DNA of 52,582 nt from Treponema sp. (GTDB lineage Bacteria > Spirochaetota > Spirochaetia > Treponematales > Treponemataceae). The DNA lies in NCBI GenBank assembly GCA_017961705.1, contig JAGCWT010000153.1, forward strand, positions 1 to 52,582, given 5' to 3'. Both the position numbers and the translations under genes were made by a program. Positions 1-7,381 of this stretch are shown here, piece by piece. The notes beneath the pieces were generated by a model. It ran no database searches, was not told where the DNA came from, and worked only from the letters and a program-made list of their open reading frames with translations. Positions within the stretch are counted from its first letter, which is position 1. Every line of letters starts with the position of its first letter.

Positions 1-1424
1 CTAAATGCAGCCGATTCTATGGCTCTTTTTACTCCACCTTTACCACTGTAGGTCTTTCCAGATGCAAAAGTAATTGTATATGAGCCTGTGGATTTTCTAT
101 CGGTATATTCCTTTGCTAACTCTTTTGCCTTTGCTTTGGCGATATTATAATACTCTACATTAGTTTTTACGCACTCAACGGTATTATTAATTGCATTTGA
201 AACCGCTTGATTAGCGGCTTGTACTCCGTAAGAGAGTGCTTCGGCTAAATCTTGTAGACCTTTCTGTCCTGAAGGAGTTGCGAAATAAGCTGCTGTTGCC
301 GCACTTGCAAACGCAGCTGCCCAGCAAACAGCAATAGAGATAGGGTTTCGTCCGTCAGGATCTGAATATTTTATAGGATTGTTAGAGGCATAGTTATATA
401 AACTCTGATTTACAGAATTAAAAATTCCGCCTTGACCCGCAAGTTTGCCAGCTTCGTCAGCAGTACCTTTTCCTGCTTTCGGAATATACTCCCCAAGTGC
501 TGGGTCTGTCGACAACCAGCGACTGTACTTTGGATCCAAGTACCTTGCTCCATAATAATACAAACCGGTCTCTTCGTCAATCTCTTTTCCCGTAAATTTG
601 TACGGAAGGTAGGCAAGCCCGTTGTTTTCCGTCTTTTCCACCCAGATTTCGCCGTAGGGGGTGTACTCTATGCGCTGGTACTCGTTGCCCTCACAGTCCG
701 ATATAAGGCTTGCGCTTCCCAGGTGGTCACTGTGGTAGAAGTACTGCTTGTCGCTTTCCTCCTGAACCGTCGGGTTGCTTCCGGCATTAAGTTTTGTCAC
801 TATGCGGGTCTCGCCAAGGTATATGTTCTTGGCCGTCTGACCGCCGTACACCTTTAGGGCGCTGTCCGTGCGGTGCGTCCACATCTTGTTGAAGTACAGC
901 GTCTCAGAATTCTTAGTGTATTTGTTGCTCCTCTGCCCGTCCTGTCCGTAGACGTAGGTGGTTGTATAATTTGCGTCCGCAGAGCCCACCAACAGGTTGC
1001 GCTCGTTCCAGTCATAGGTGCGGCTGTAAGCCCTTGTGGTGGTTTTCTTGCCGTCACTGTCCTTGTAGAGCCCCCAGCCGTAGTCCGTGGAGTAGACGTC
1101 ATCCGTCTCCCGGTTAATCCTGTGGTATGCGCCCTCCGTGCCGTTGGCCTCAAAGCTTCCGTCCTGCTCCATTACGATGTTTCCGTTTGAGTCGTACTTG
1201 TAGTACCGCTCACCCGCGCTCACAAGGCGGTGTGCATACTTTTCGTCATAGACATACTTGAAACTGTAGTTGAGGTTGTCTCCTATGGACTTCTGGGGAG
1301 TTACGGTTTCCAGGCTTGCCTTGCCCGTCATGTTGCCAAGGCCGTCCGCATCAAATTCAAAAACAGGAGAGGAGTTTTGGGCTCCACAAACAGAAATATC
1401 GCTTGCAAAATATATAAAATTGGA
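1..1424 (-). pseudogene. RHS-repeat protein C-terminal tip, 5'-truncated
   Basis: One open minus-strand frame runs from an in-frame stop at 1425-1427 to the window edge without a convincing start. It encodes YD/RHS repeats, then the RHS core with HSDHLGS, a YTPYGE stretch, FTGKEIDEETGLYYYGARYLDP and a DPDGRNP-type end near 340. In RHS proteins that motif precedes a variable C-terminal tip. The tip here has a small-residue hydrophobic stretch, then a part containing TYSGKGG that leaves the window. RHS proteins are large secreted or surface toxin carriers, so only the final shell and the start of a possible toxin domain are present. RHS-like coding stops near 1395, where the PrsW gene's putative promoter begins. 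It is probably an orphan tip or remnant, since expression would need an internal start. The toxin activity cannot be named. Confidence 0.8.
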
Positions 1425-1431
1425 TTATCCT
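1403..1431 (+). promoter_or_regulatory. Putative promoter of the PrsW/H1-like gene
   Basis: TTGCAA (1403-1408), 17 bp, TATCCT (1426-1431). The -10 ends 6 nt before the ATG at 1438, matching the leaderless layout seen at other genes here. It lies right at the RHS breakpoint. The -10 box is imperfect, so this is tentative. Confidence 0.35.
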
Positions 1432-1437
1432 ATAAAT

Positions 1438-3033
1438 ATGAATATTTATGCTTCAATAGCAATGGCTTTTATACCCCTCATTACGGTGTATATCTGTTTT
1501 TTGCTGCTGGGGAAAGAGTTCAATAAAGTTCATGGAGCAGCAGCTTGCCTTTGCGGATTGTTAGCCCTTCTTCCTATTGAACTTCTTTTGATAATAATTC
1601 ATACATGGCATCCTTTCGCCTCTGTAAATTTACCTGGACGGCTTATAAAGGGTTTACTCATAAACGGCATTATAGAAGAATCGGCAAAGATGGCGTTTCT
1701 TTTCTTACTGCCTGCAAAGAAGTCCAAGCTTTCCGCCTTTTTCTCTTATGCGGTGCTTTGCGGACTCACCCTGGGATGTCTTGAAACCTTAATCTACTTG
1801 ATATACGGAAATAGAAGTATAACGCTCCGGCTTTTTACGGCTGTGGTAATGCATACATTCTGCGCAGGACTGAGCGGGCTCTTTGTGTTCAGCATAAAGT
1901 GCCGTGCCCAATTAAAGGACAAGTCGTTTTTGTGGCTTCCCTTCCTACTGGCAGTTTTGTTCCACGGGCTGTACAATTATTATGCCGGAATTTACGGTGC
2001 CCTGCATTATCTGGCCTATGTGGTCATTGCAGTCACCATATTGGAATGTAAATTGCGCTATCAAAGCGTAAAGATAAAATTTGACGGGAAAGTTTCGGAA
2101 TCCCCGGAGCTTACGACACAAGGAGACGCGAAAAAAATGGCTTTAGGTTTTTTAAAGAAAATTTTTGGCTCATCAGAAGAAGCTGCCGAAAAGACACAGG
2201 TGCAGGAAAGCGCACAGACAGTAGCAGAAGACGATGCAACAATTGCAGACGATTCAACCATGGTTGACTCAGATTCTACACTTGTAAGCGAAGACAACTC
2301 TTCCGATGAAACAATTTCATCCGACGTGCAGGCAGACATGTCTTTTGCATTGCACACATCAGCAGAATTTGCTTCCGACAAACCAAGAACAGATGACAAA
2401 TTTACAGAAGCGCTCAACATTAAGATTGACGACGTATTTGACGAAGACAAGGAGCCGCAGCCAGATCCTATAAGCGAAACAGAAGCTTTTGAATCCATCG
2501 AAAAGGCTGTAACCCCAAAGAGCACAAGGGGCAGAAAGAAAGGTTCAACCGCAAAGGCCACTGTAAAGAAAGCTGCAAAAACGGCAGAAAAGAAAGCTAC
2601 AGCCGCAAAGAAAGCCGTAACAAAGAAGGCCACTACTGCAAAAAAGACAGCAGAAAAGGCTGTAAAGGAAGCAAAGACCACGGCAAAGAAGACTGCAAAG
2701 ACAGCAAAAACTGCCGCAAAGAAAACTGCTGCCAAGGTCGCAAAAACAACAGCTGCAAAAGCAACAAAAGCTAAGAAGGCAGCAGTAAAAACAGTCAAGA
2801 CAGCAAAGAAAGCAGCCGTAAAAACTGCAAAGACAGCAAAAGCCGCCGCAGAAAAGAAGGTAAGCGCCGCAAAGAAAACTGCCGCAAAAACAACAAAATC
2901 AGCCGCCAAGGCAACAAAAGCAACAGCTGCAAAAAAAACAGCAACCGCAAAGGCAACTGTAGCCAAAGCAAAAGCCGCCACAGTAAAGAAAACCGCAGCA
3001 AAAAAGCCGGCCGCTAAAAAAACAACAAAATAA
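1438..3033 (+). CDS. PrsW-family intramembrane protease fused to histone H1-like Lys/Ala-rich tail
   Basis: 531 aa from ATG 1438; the upstream part of the open frame is antisense to RHS and was discarded. Residues 1-215 hold about seven hydrophobic helices with PrsW hallmarks: EExxK (Glu80, Glu81, Lys84) in IIEESAKM, a helix with VVMHTFCAG, and LFHGLYNYY. PrsW proteins are membrane metalloproteases used in site-1 cleavage of anti-sigma factors. A second module starts at Met234 (MALGFLKKIFG), passes through an acidic Ser/Glu/Asp linker, and ends in about 180 residues of AKKA/KTAKK repeats resembling the DNA-binding tail of histone H1 and bacterial H1-like proteins. A ribosome-binding site precedes codon 234, so the tail could also be made alone. 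The fusion may reflect loss of a stop between two genes. A terminator follows. Family assignment is good; the joint function is unknown. Confidence 0.75.
   Translation: MNIYASIAMAFIPLITVYICFLLLGKEFNKVHGAAACLCGLLALLPIELLLIIIHTWHPFASVNLPGRLIKGLLINGIIEESAKMAFLFLLPAKKSKLSAFFSYAVLCGLTLGCLETLIYLIYGNRSITLRLFTAVVMHTFCAGLSGLFVFSIKCRAQLKDKSFLWLPFLLAVLFHGLYNYYAGIYGALHYLAYVVIAVTILECKLRYQSVKIKFDGKVSESPELTTQGDAKKMALGFLKKIFGSSEEAAEKTQVQESAQTVAEDDATIADDSTMVDSDSTLVSEDNSSDETISSDVQADMSFALHTSAEFASDKPRTDDKFTEALNIKIDDVFDEDKEPQPDPISETEAFESIEKAVTPKSTRGRKKGSTAKATVKKAAKTAEKKATAAKKAVTKKATTAKKTAEKAVKEAKTTAKKTAKTAKTAAKKTAAKVAKTTAAKATKAKKAAVKTVKTAKKAAVKTAKTAKAAAEKKVSAAKKTAAKTTKSAAKATKATAAKKTATAKATVAKAKAATVKKTAAKKPAAKKTTK
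2121..2139 (+). promoter_or_regulatory. Internal ribosome-binding site and ATG for the H1-like module
   Basis: AGGAG at 2121-2125 lies 11 nt upstream of an in-frame ATG at 2137-2139. Initiation here would give a soluble 298-aa protein (acidic N-terminal half, H1-like C-terminal half) without the PrsW membrane domain. The MALGFLKKIFG start looks like a natural protein N-terminus. Confidence 0.5.
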
Positions 3034-3058
3034 GCTTTTCTAACCAAGAATAGCCAAC

Positions 3059-3103
3059 CCCCGGAGACAACAGCAAAAACCAGCTGCTCCGGGGTATTTT
3101 TTT
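3059..3103 (+). terminator. Rho-independent terminator after the PrsW/H1 gene
   Basis: Perfect 8-bp stem CCCCGGAG / CTCCGGGG with a 20-nt loop, followed by TA and seven T (3097-3103). It starts 25 nt after the stop codon. Confidence 0.85.
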
Positions 3104-3116
3104 AAAAATCATTTGC

Positions 3117-3146
3117 TTGCGGTAACACTCAATTTTCTGCTAATAT
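3117..3146 (+). promoter_or_regulatory. Extended -10 promoter of the outer-membrane barrel gene
   Basis: TTGCGG (3117-3122), 18 bp, TAATAT (3141-3146) preceded by TGC. Only 6 nt separate the -10 from the ATG at 3153 and no ribosome-binding site is present, so a leaderless transcript is predicted. Confidence 0.5.
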
Positions 3147-3152
3147 TTGGGC

Positions 3153-4292
3153 ATGAAAAAACCAAATCTATCCGCAAAACTATTAGTTCTTTGTGCTGCA
3201 TTCCTCCTGCAGAATCACCTTTTTTCCCAACCCACAGGAAAAACAATAATCACTGTGGGAACAACCCCGCTGCAAAAAGAAGCGCAGGAAGATGCCAAAA
3301 AAGAATTTGGCGGTGCCTACCTCCTCTTTAACGGAGAACTCTCCAACGACGTAATGACGGCCGGTGGAAAAATCTACTACCGCCTACACTCCGCAGCCGA
3401 ACAGGACGAAAACGCACAAAAGCTGGACGTAAAAAGAGCCTACATAAAAATCCGCCCCTTCAAAACAGAAGACCTGGAACTTGGCATGGGAAAGCTCTAT
3501 TCCTACTACCTTAGCGGCGGCTACTTTGACCTAAACGAATTCTACACAGGCTCCACCCGCTGGGGAAAAACAGGCGTTGGCATAAAAGCAAAAAAATCAG
3601 GATTCAACGCAGGACTTGCAATCCCTGTTGAAGAGTCATACAAAAAGTTCGAAGACAATTTTGCACTTAACAGTTTCGTCGGCTACGATTTTGCTCCCTT
3701 CTTTGACCTGCCTCTAACACTTGGCGCAACCCTCTTCTACGAATCAGGGGCAGATTCAGACCCAAAAGACTTTTCTAAAAAAGACTTAAGCTCATCATTC
3801 TCACTTTTCTATTCCCAAAAAAGCGAAGACTCGTCACTAAAAAAACTGTCAGCCTTTGCCTCCTACTCATGGAATTCAGAACCCTACGCCGCAAATTCAA
3901 CATATAAAAACATAGAAAACTACAAGCAAATCGGCAAGGCAAAATTCGCATCCGTCAATTTAAAGGCCAACTTTGACTTTGCATCATTCACGCTGGAAGG
4001 AGAAGCAGGCCATTCAATGGAAGGAGATTACGTCCCCCTCTACGCAGGAACCCAGCTTTTAGTCCCCATAAACTCCCACATAAGTTTGCGCCCCCAATTC
4101 TTCTACTACGCAGGCCTCAACACAAAAGACTCCGATCTTTCGCGCACAACATACGTATTCTACCCCCGCATAATGCTCTACTTTGGCAAAAACACAATCA
4201 GCGCCGGTGCCCAATTTGAACGCAGGCAAACCACCGCCGAAGACTGGAACCTTGGCTGGAGCATCCCCCTTTACTGGGAATACAAATTTTAA
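3153..4292 (+). CDS. Outer-membrane beta-barrel protein
   Basis: 379 aa from ATG 3153; a TTG two codons upstream is less likely. A basic start and hydrophobic core (LLVLCAAFLLQNHLFS) form a signal peptide. The mature protein is rich in alternating aromatic/polar strands such as GKIYYRLH, SFVGYDFAPFF and ISLRPQFFYYAG. It ends in WEYKF, with the C-terminal Phe typical of proteins inserted by the BAM machinery. The fold suggests a passive porin or structural barrel; residues 1-60 precede the first clear strands. No substrate can be named. It is monocistronic, between a terminator and an untranslated stretch at 4293-4398. The barrel call is firm, the family is not. Confidence 0.65.
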   Translation: MKKPNLSAKLLVLCAAFLLQNHLFSQPTGKTIITVGTTPLQKEAQEDAKKEFGGAYLLFNGELSNDVMTAGGKIYYRLHSAAEQDENAQKLDVKRAYIKIRPFKTEDLELGMGKLYSYYLSGGYFDLNEFYTGSTRWGKTGVGIKAKKSGFNAGLAIPVEESYKKFEDNFALNSFVGYDFAPFFDLPLTLGATLFYESGADSDPKDFSKKDLSSSFSLFYSQKSEDSSLKKLSAFASYSWNSEPYAANSTYKNIENYKQIGKAKFASVNLKANFDFASFTLEGEAGHSMEGDYVPLYAGTQLLVPINSHISLRPQFFYYAGLNTKDSDLSRTTYVFYPRIMLYFGKNTISAGAQFERRQTTAEDWNLGWSIPLYWEYKF

Positions 4293-4398
4293 ATTCTTAT
4301 ACGGAGCGAGCGGCCATCTTCCACTGTGCCTCCAGCTTTTAGCTTACGGCAGCTCATCTCAAATCCGCGCTACGGGCCTTTATAGAAGGTATTAAAAA

Positions 4399-4872
4399 AT
4401 GAAAAAACTGACTGCAAAAAACTTATTGATTGCAATTGGCAGCATTATTAACTCATTCATACTTGGAACAATCTTACTTGTTACCTACAAAAAAGGAATG
4501 CTATCAAAAAATATTGGCATAAATACTTTTATCTACTGGTTTGGTTGGGGCTTTGTAATTGCACCATTTCTTAAACTCACGGAATTTTTTCTAAACCGTA
4601 AAGACAAGCATCTAGAAACAACAGGCGGTCTAATTTTTATATATTTCCTTTATTTATCAATCAGCGGGCTTGCGCTCTTATTGGAAAAAATCGGCGTACA
4701 ATTTCCAAATGACAGGTCAATCGCCTTTATCTTGCTACTTGCGGCAATTATTCTTGGTTTTCTTGTGTCTTTTATTGTTGAACTTTTTTGGTCAAGAAAA
4801 GATAATGAGCATTTTGAAAAGTTAAAACAAGAAATAAAAGAACGAAATAATTTTGGAGATAAAACACAATGA
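4399..4872 (+). CDS. Small four-helix membrane protein, unknown function
   Basis: 157 aa with four hydrophobic segments at about residues 8-30, 42-60, 75-95 and 107-130, and a charged C-terminal tail (SRKDNEHFEKLKQEIKERN) predicted to be cytoplasmic. GAAGGT lies 7-8 nt before the ATG. Its stop overlaps an ATG (ATGA, 4869-4872) that opens an 8-codon remnant matching the start of the phosphotransferase gene at 5932, so this gene probably once abutted that gene or a copy of it. No family was recognised. Confidence 0.6.
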   Translation: MKKLTAKNLLIAIGSIINSFILGTILLVTYKKGMLSKNIGINTFIYWFGWGFVIAPFLKLTEFFLNRKDKHLETTGGLIFIYFLYLSISGLALLLEKIGVQFPNDRSIAFILLLAAIILGFLVSFIVELFWSRKDNEHFEKLKQEIKERNNFGDKTQ

Positions 4873-4897
4873 CATTCGACGGAAGCGAAAAATAATC
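4866..4897 (+). repeat. Direct repeat copy 1: remnant start of the phosphotransferase gene
   Basis: Matches 5929-5961 except for one substitution and one missing A. It reads M-T-F-D-G-S-E-K-stop, against M-I-F-D-G-S-E-K in the intact gene. Both copies begin with an ATGA overlap on the preceding stop codon. Confidence 0.85.
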
Positions 4898-4948
4898 CAT
4901 GCTATGGGACATCTTTTTTTTCTGCACAAAACATGCTATTCTTTATAC

Positions 4949-5935
4949 ATGAAAAATATTTTTATTAAAGCCTTCATTTTTATTAGCACCATAATTTCTC
5001 TAAGCGCCTGTTTTGCATCGCCAAAAGACAAGAAAAAGCCCACCCTTGAATACATAGAAAAAAAATCCTTCCACGACGAACTGCTTGACCAAAAAGATAC
5101 GGGCAAGAAATTTTGGGTAGACAAAGAAACGCTTGTAATTCAAAACAACAGCGACAAAGACCTTCAATTCAAACTAAAAGCGCATTTTCCCCAAGACTTT
5201 AAGGCCGGCCACATTGTAAGCGAAGAGCTTATGGGCTATTCGGACAGTAAGTGCAAGCTAAGGGTCTTTACCGCAAAAGCAAACAGCAAGAGCACTTTTA
5301 CTGTTTATTTTTTTGGAGGTGAACTTAATACTGATTCGCCAAAAAAATACAACCGCAGCCCAATCCCCAAAAAGAACCTTGTCATCGAGCCTGTTTCAAA
5401 AAGCGACATGGTAAATGAATACTTTGCCTTTTTTGACTATGTTCTCTACGGCGGAGACATAGAATGGGACGTCTTTCAAATAGTCTCCAATAAAGAACTT
5501 TACGATAAAGTTGAAGAAGGAATTTTAAGCCGTGCAGCTACCATCATGTCTGGAGAAGAACTGGAATCATTTAAAAGCTGGTTTAATTTTACAATTTACC
5601 TTACCCAGATGATTAACGAAAATATATATCCAAAAATTTCAATAACAGAAATGTCTATAGAAGAAGGCGACACACCCCTTGTTATGATAACAACAAATTA
5701 CAACAGGCCAACAAAAGAAATCTGGGATTTGGCAAGTTCCCATCTTCCAAATTTGCAAGAGCAGATAGACGCTGAACAGGATTATATTACCGAGGGAATC
5801 GGCGGAAAATGGCATCCGGTCTTTACGGCAAAAGAAAAGCAAGTCTTTTATTTTGATAGCGAAAACAAAATCAACCTTGTAAAAAAGACCATACTCGATG
5901 CATGGTGGGACAATAGCAGAGGAGGCAGACAATGA
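4949..5935 (+). CDS. Predicted lipoprotein, unknown function
   Basis: 328 aa from ATG 4949; an upstream extension lacks coding character. The N-terminus has a hydrophobic segment and lipobox LSAC, so lipidation is predicted at the Cys of ACFASPK. The mature protein has a beta-rich part (residues about 55-130, e.g. KDLQFKLKAHFP) and a helical C-terminal half. TGC-TATTCT at 4934-4942 is a likely extended -10 ending 6 nt before the ATG, again suggesting a leaderless mRNA. The stop overlaps the next gene's ATG. The gene sits between the two copies of the 33-nt repeat, so it looks inserted or brought in by duplication. Not recognised as a named family. Confidence 0.6.
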   Translation: MKNIFIKAFIFISTIISLSACFASPKDKKKPTLEYIEKKSFHDELLDQKDTGKKFWVDKETLVIQNNSDKDLQFKLKAHFPQDFKAGHIVSEELMGYSDSKCKLRVFTAKANSKSTFTVYFFGGELNTDSPKKYNRSPIPKKNLVIEPVSKSDMVNEYFAFFDYVLYGGDIEWDVFQIVSNKELYDKVEEGILSRAATIMSGEELESFKSWFNFTIYLTQMINENIYPKISITEMSIEEGDTPLVMITTNYNRPTKEIWDLASSHLPNLQEQIDAEQDYITEGIGGKWHPVFTAKEKQVFYFDSENKINLVKKTILDAWWDNSRGGRQ

Positions 5936-5961
5936 TATTCGACGGAAGCGAAAAAATAATC
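5929..5961 (+). repeat. Direct repeat copy 2: intact start of the phosphotransferase gene
   Basis: Contains the ATG at 5932 and the first codons of the intact gene. Paired with 4866-4897, it flanks the lipoprotein gene. Confidence 0.85.
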
Positions 5962-6681
5962 GGTCAAGGTGCCCAAGCAAAGGTTTTCCTATACCACAAC
6001 TTTGCATACAAAGTTTACAATTCATCTTACCCCGCTGAATGGATTTTGTTCGAAAAACATCAGCAGAAAGAAATAAACAAGGCTGGCCTTTGCCCAATAA
6101 AATATTACGACACAGACGACACCCACATCATCAAGATGGATTTGATTAAAGGCGACACTCTGGAAGCAAAAATAAATGAATGCATTAAGCAAAATTCCCC
6201 AGAAAAGGAATCAGAAATTATAAACTATTACAAACTTCTTGCAGAAGCAAATAAATTTGTTCATTCGGCAAAAACAGAGGGACTAAAAATTCCCCGCCTT
6301 TACGACACAGCCGCACATGACTTGAGCGGTCAAGACAAAGAAAAAGTTCTTTCCATAATAGAAGAGCTGTCGGGAAGGATGAAGGAATGCATCTGCCACC
6401 TGGACCTGCATTTCCTTAACATAATGCTTCCCCACGACGGATCCGGCTACAGAATCATCGACTGGATAAACGCACGCATTGCCCCTGCCATCTTTGACTA
6501 CGCCCGAACCTTCGTTATTTTTGGCGAATTTTCAAAACCTGCCCAAGAAGCCTACAGGCAACTTGTCCTGCCAGACCTCTGGGCAGCTGGAGTTAGCGAA
6601 GACGATTTTTTGTCTGCAAGTCAAGCCTGTACAATTCTAAGGCAGCAAGAAAAAGGCATTGGCAATGCTTCCAAAGCCTAG
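5932..6681 (+). CDS. APH/choline-kinase-like phosphotransferase
   Basis: 249 aa with a protein-kinase-like fold. A glycine-rich stretch IGQGAQAKVFLY and a Lys in FAYKVY match the ATP-binding N-lobe. HLDLHFLNIM (about 160-169) matches the catalytic loop HxDxxxxN, and YRIIDWINAR matches the metal-binding DxD/DW motif of aminoglycoside and small-molecule kinases. No membrane segments. The start overlaps the previous stop (ATGA), implying coupling with the lipoprotein. The substrate is unknown; resistance should not be assumed. Its stop shares a CTAG palindrome with the convergent gene at 6678. Confidence 0.75.
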   Translation: MIFDGSEKIIGQGAQAKVFLYHNFAYKVYNSSYPAEWILFEKHQQKEINKAGLCPIKYYDTDDTHIIKMDLIKGDTLEAKINECIKQNSPEKESEIINYYKLLAEANKFVHSAKTEGLKIPRLYDTAAHDLSGQDKEKVLSIIEELSGRMKECICHLDLHFLNIMLPHDGSGYRIIDWINARIAPAIFDYARTFVIFGEFSKPAQEAYRQLVLPDLWAAGVSEDDFLSASQACTILRQQEKGIGNASKA

Positions 6682-7085
6682 AATTCTTTGCCCAGCGGAC
6701 TTTCTCCGTCAAGAAGAGTAATTTCGATTATGTCAAAAAGGGGATAATCCTTGTAAGACACAACGTAAGAAACGGGGCCAACTTCATCAGGAACAACAAT
6801 TCCTATGTGCTCCCCCTGGCTGATTAGCTTGATGTTGGTGCAAGAGTCCCTGCTTCCGGTTTTATCCAGATGGAAAGCCCCAAGCGGTTCACGCGCAATA
6901 TATTTTTCGCCGTCCTTGTCCAAAAAATATGCAATGCAGTCAAAGTTGGAAGCCTTTGTCTGGTTTACAACCTTTATCTGGTTGTAGCGGCCTTCAGAAC
7001 CGCCAACCGTAAAGCGTATTTTTTCTGCATACAATCCCGCAAAACTCAATAAAGTGCAAATTAGCATTATAAATGTCTTTTTCAT
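6678..7085 (-). CDS. Small secreted protein, unknown function
   Basis: 135 aa with a clear signal peptide (MKKTFIMLICTLLSFAGLYA, cleavage after AYA-like LYA). The remainder looks like a small beta-sandwich: RFTVGGSEGRYNQIKVVNQT and FDCIAYFLDKDGEKY. AAGAGGTTCTT precedes the ATG. It converges on the phosphotransferase gene, and the two stop codons lie on opposite strands of one CTAG. Probably periplasmic; no family recognised. Confidence 0.6.
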   Translation of the reverse strand: MKKTFIMLICTLLSFAGLYAEKIRFTVGGSEGRYNQIKVVNQTKASNFDCIAYFLDKDGEKYIAREPLGAFHLDKTGSRDSCTNIKLISQGEHIGIVVPDEVGPVSYVVSYKDYPLFDIIEITLLDGESPLGKEF

Positions 7086-7204
7086 AAGAACCTCTTATTA
7101 ATAAAACACCTGGGCAAAACAAAAGTGTCACTGTTTTTGAACCAAAAGTCGCAATATATTAGTGAATGTTTACGTAAGTTTACTTTTGTCTTTTTATGCA
7201 AGCA

Positions 7205-7318
7205 CGGCAGGGAGTGTAGGGGCGGCGCAGCCGTTGCCATGGGCAATGGAGCCGAAAGGCGGCTCTCGCAACGAAGTTTCAAGCGACCCCGGAAAGCCCC
7301 TTGCAAAAAAAACTGCCG
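7205..7318 (+). repeat. Dispersed GC-rich intergenic repeat, copy R1
   Basis: Core GGGGCGGCGCAGCCGTTGC, then CAATGGAGCCGAAAGG and CGACCCCGGAAAGCCCC. CGGCAG (7205-7210) and CTGCCG (7313-7318) form a terminal inverted repeat. The same blocks recur at 11421, 13541, 26041, 31291 and 47125. It occupies the gap before purL. Confidence 0.8.
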
Positions 7319-7346
7319 CAAAAAAATTCAGCAAATATTCGCTTTG

Positions 7347-7375
7347 TTGCATAAAGACCAAAATTCTTCTATAAT
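7347..7375 (+). promoter_or_regulatory. purL promoter, predicted leaderless
   Basis: TTGCAT (7347-7352), 17 bp, perfect TATAAT (7370-7375). The ATG at 7382 starts 6 nt after the -10, where transcription should begin. No ribosome-binding site fits between. Confidence 0.75.
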
Positions 7376-7381
7376 ACACCC

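Noticed and set aside
2061-3047. Long minus-strand frame opposite the PrsW/H1-like gene
   Set aside because: It arises because the AKKA-rich coding sequence is low-complexity; the product is a Phe/Ala/Val repeat with no start context, no domain and no ribosome-binding site.
4293-4398. Possible degraded copy of the dispersed repeat
   Set aside because: It has a GC-rich start (GGAGCGAGCGGCC) but none of the conserved blocks.
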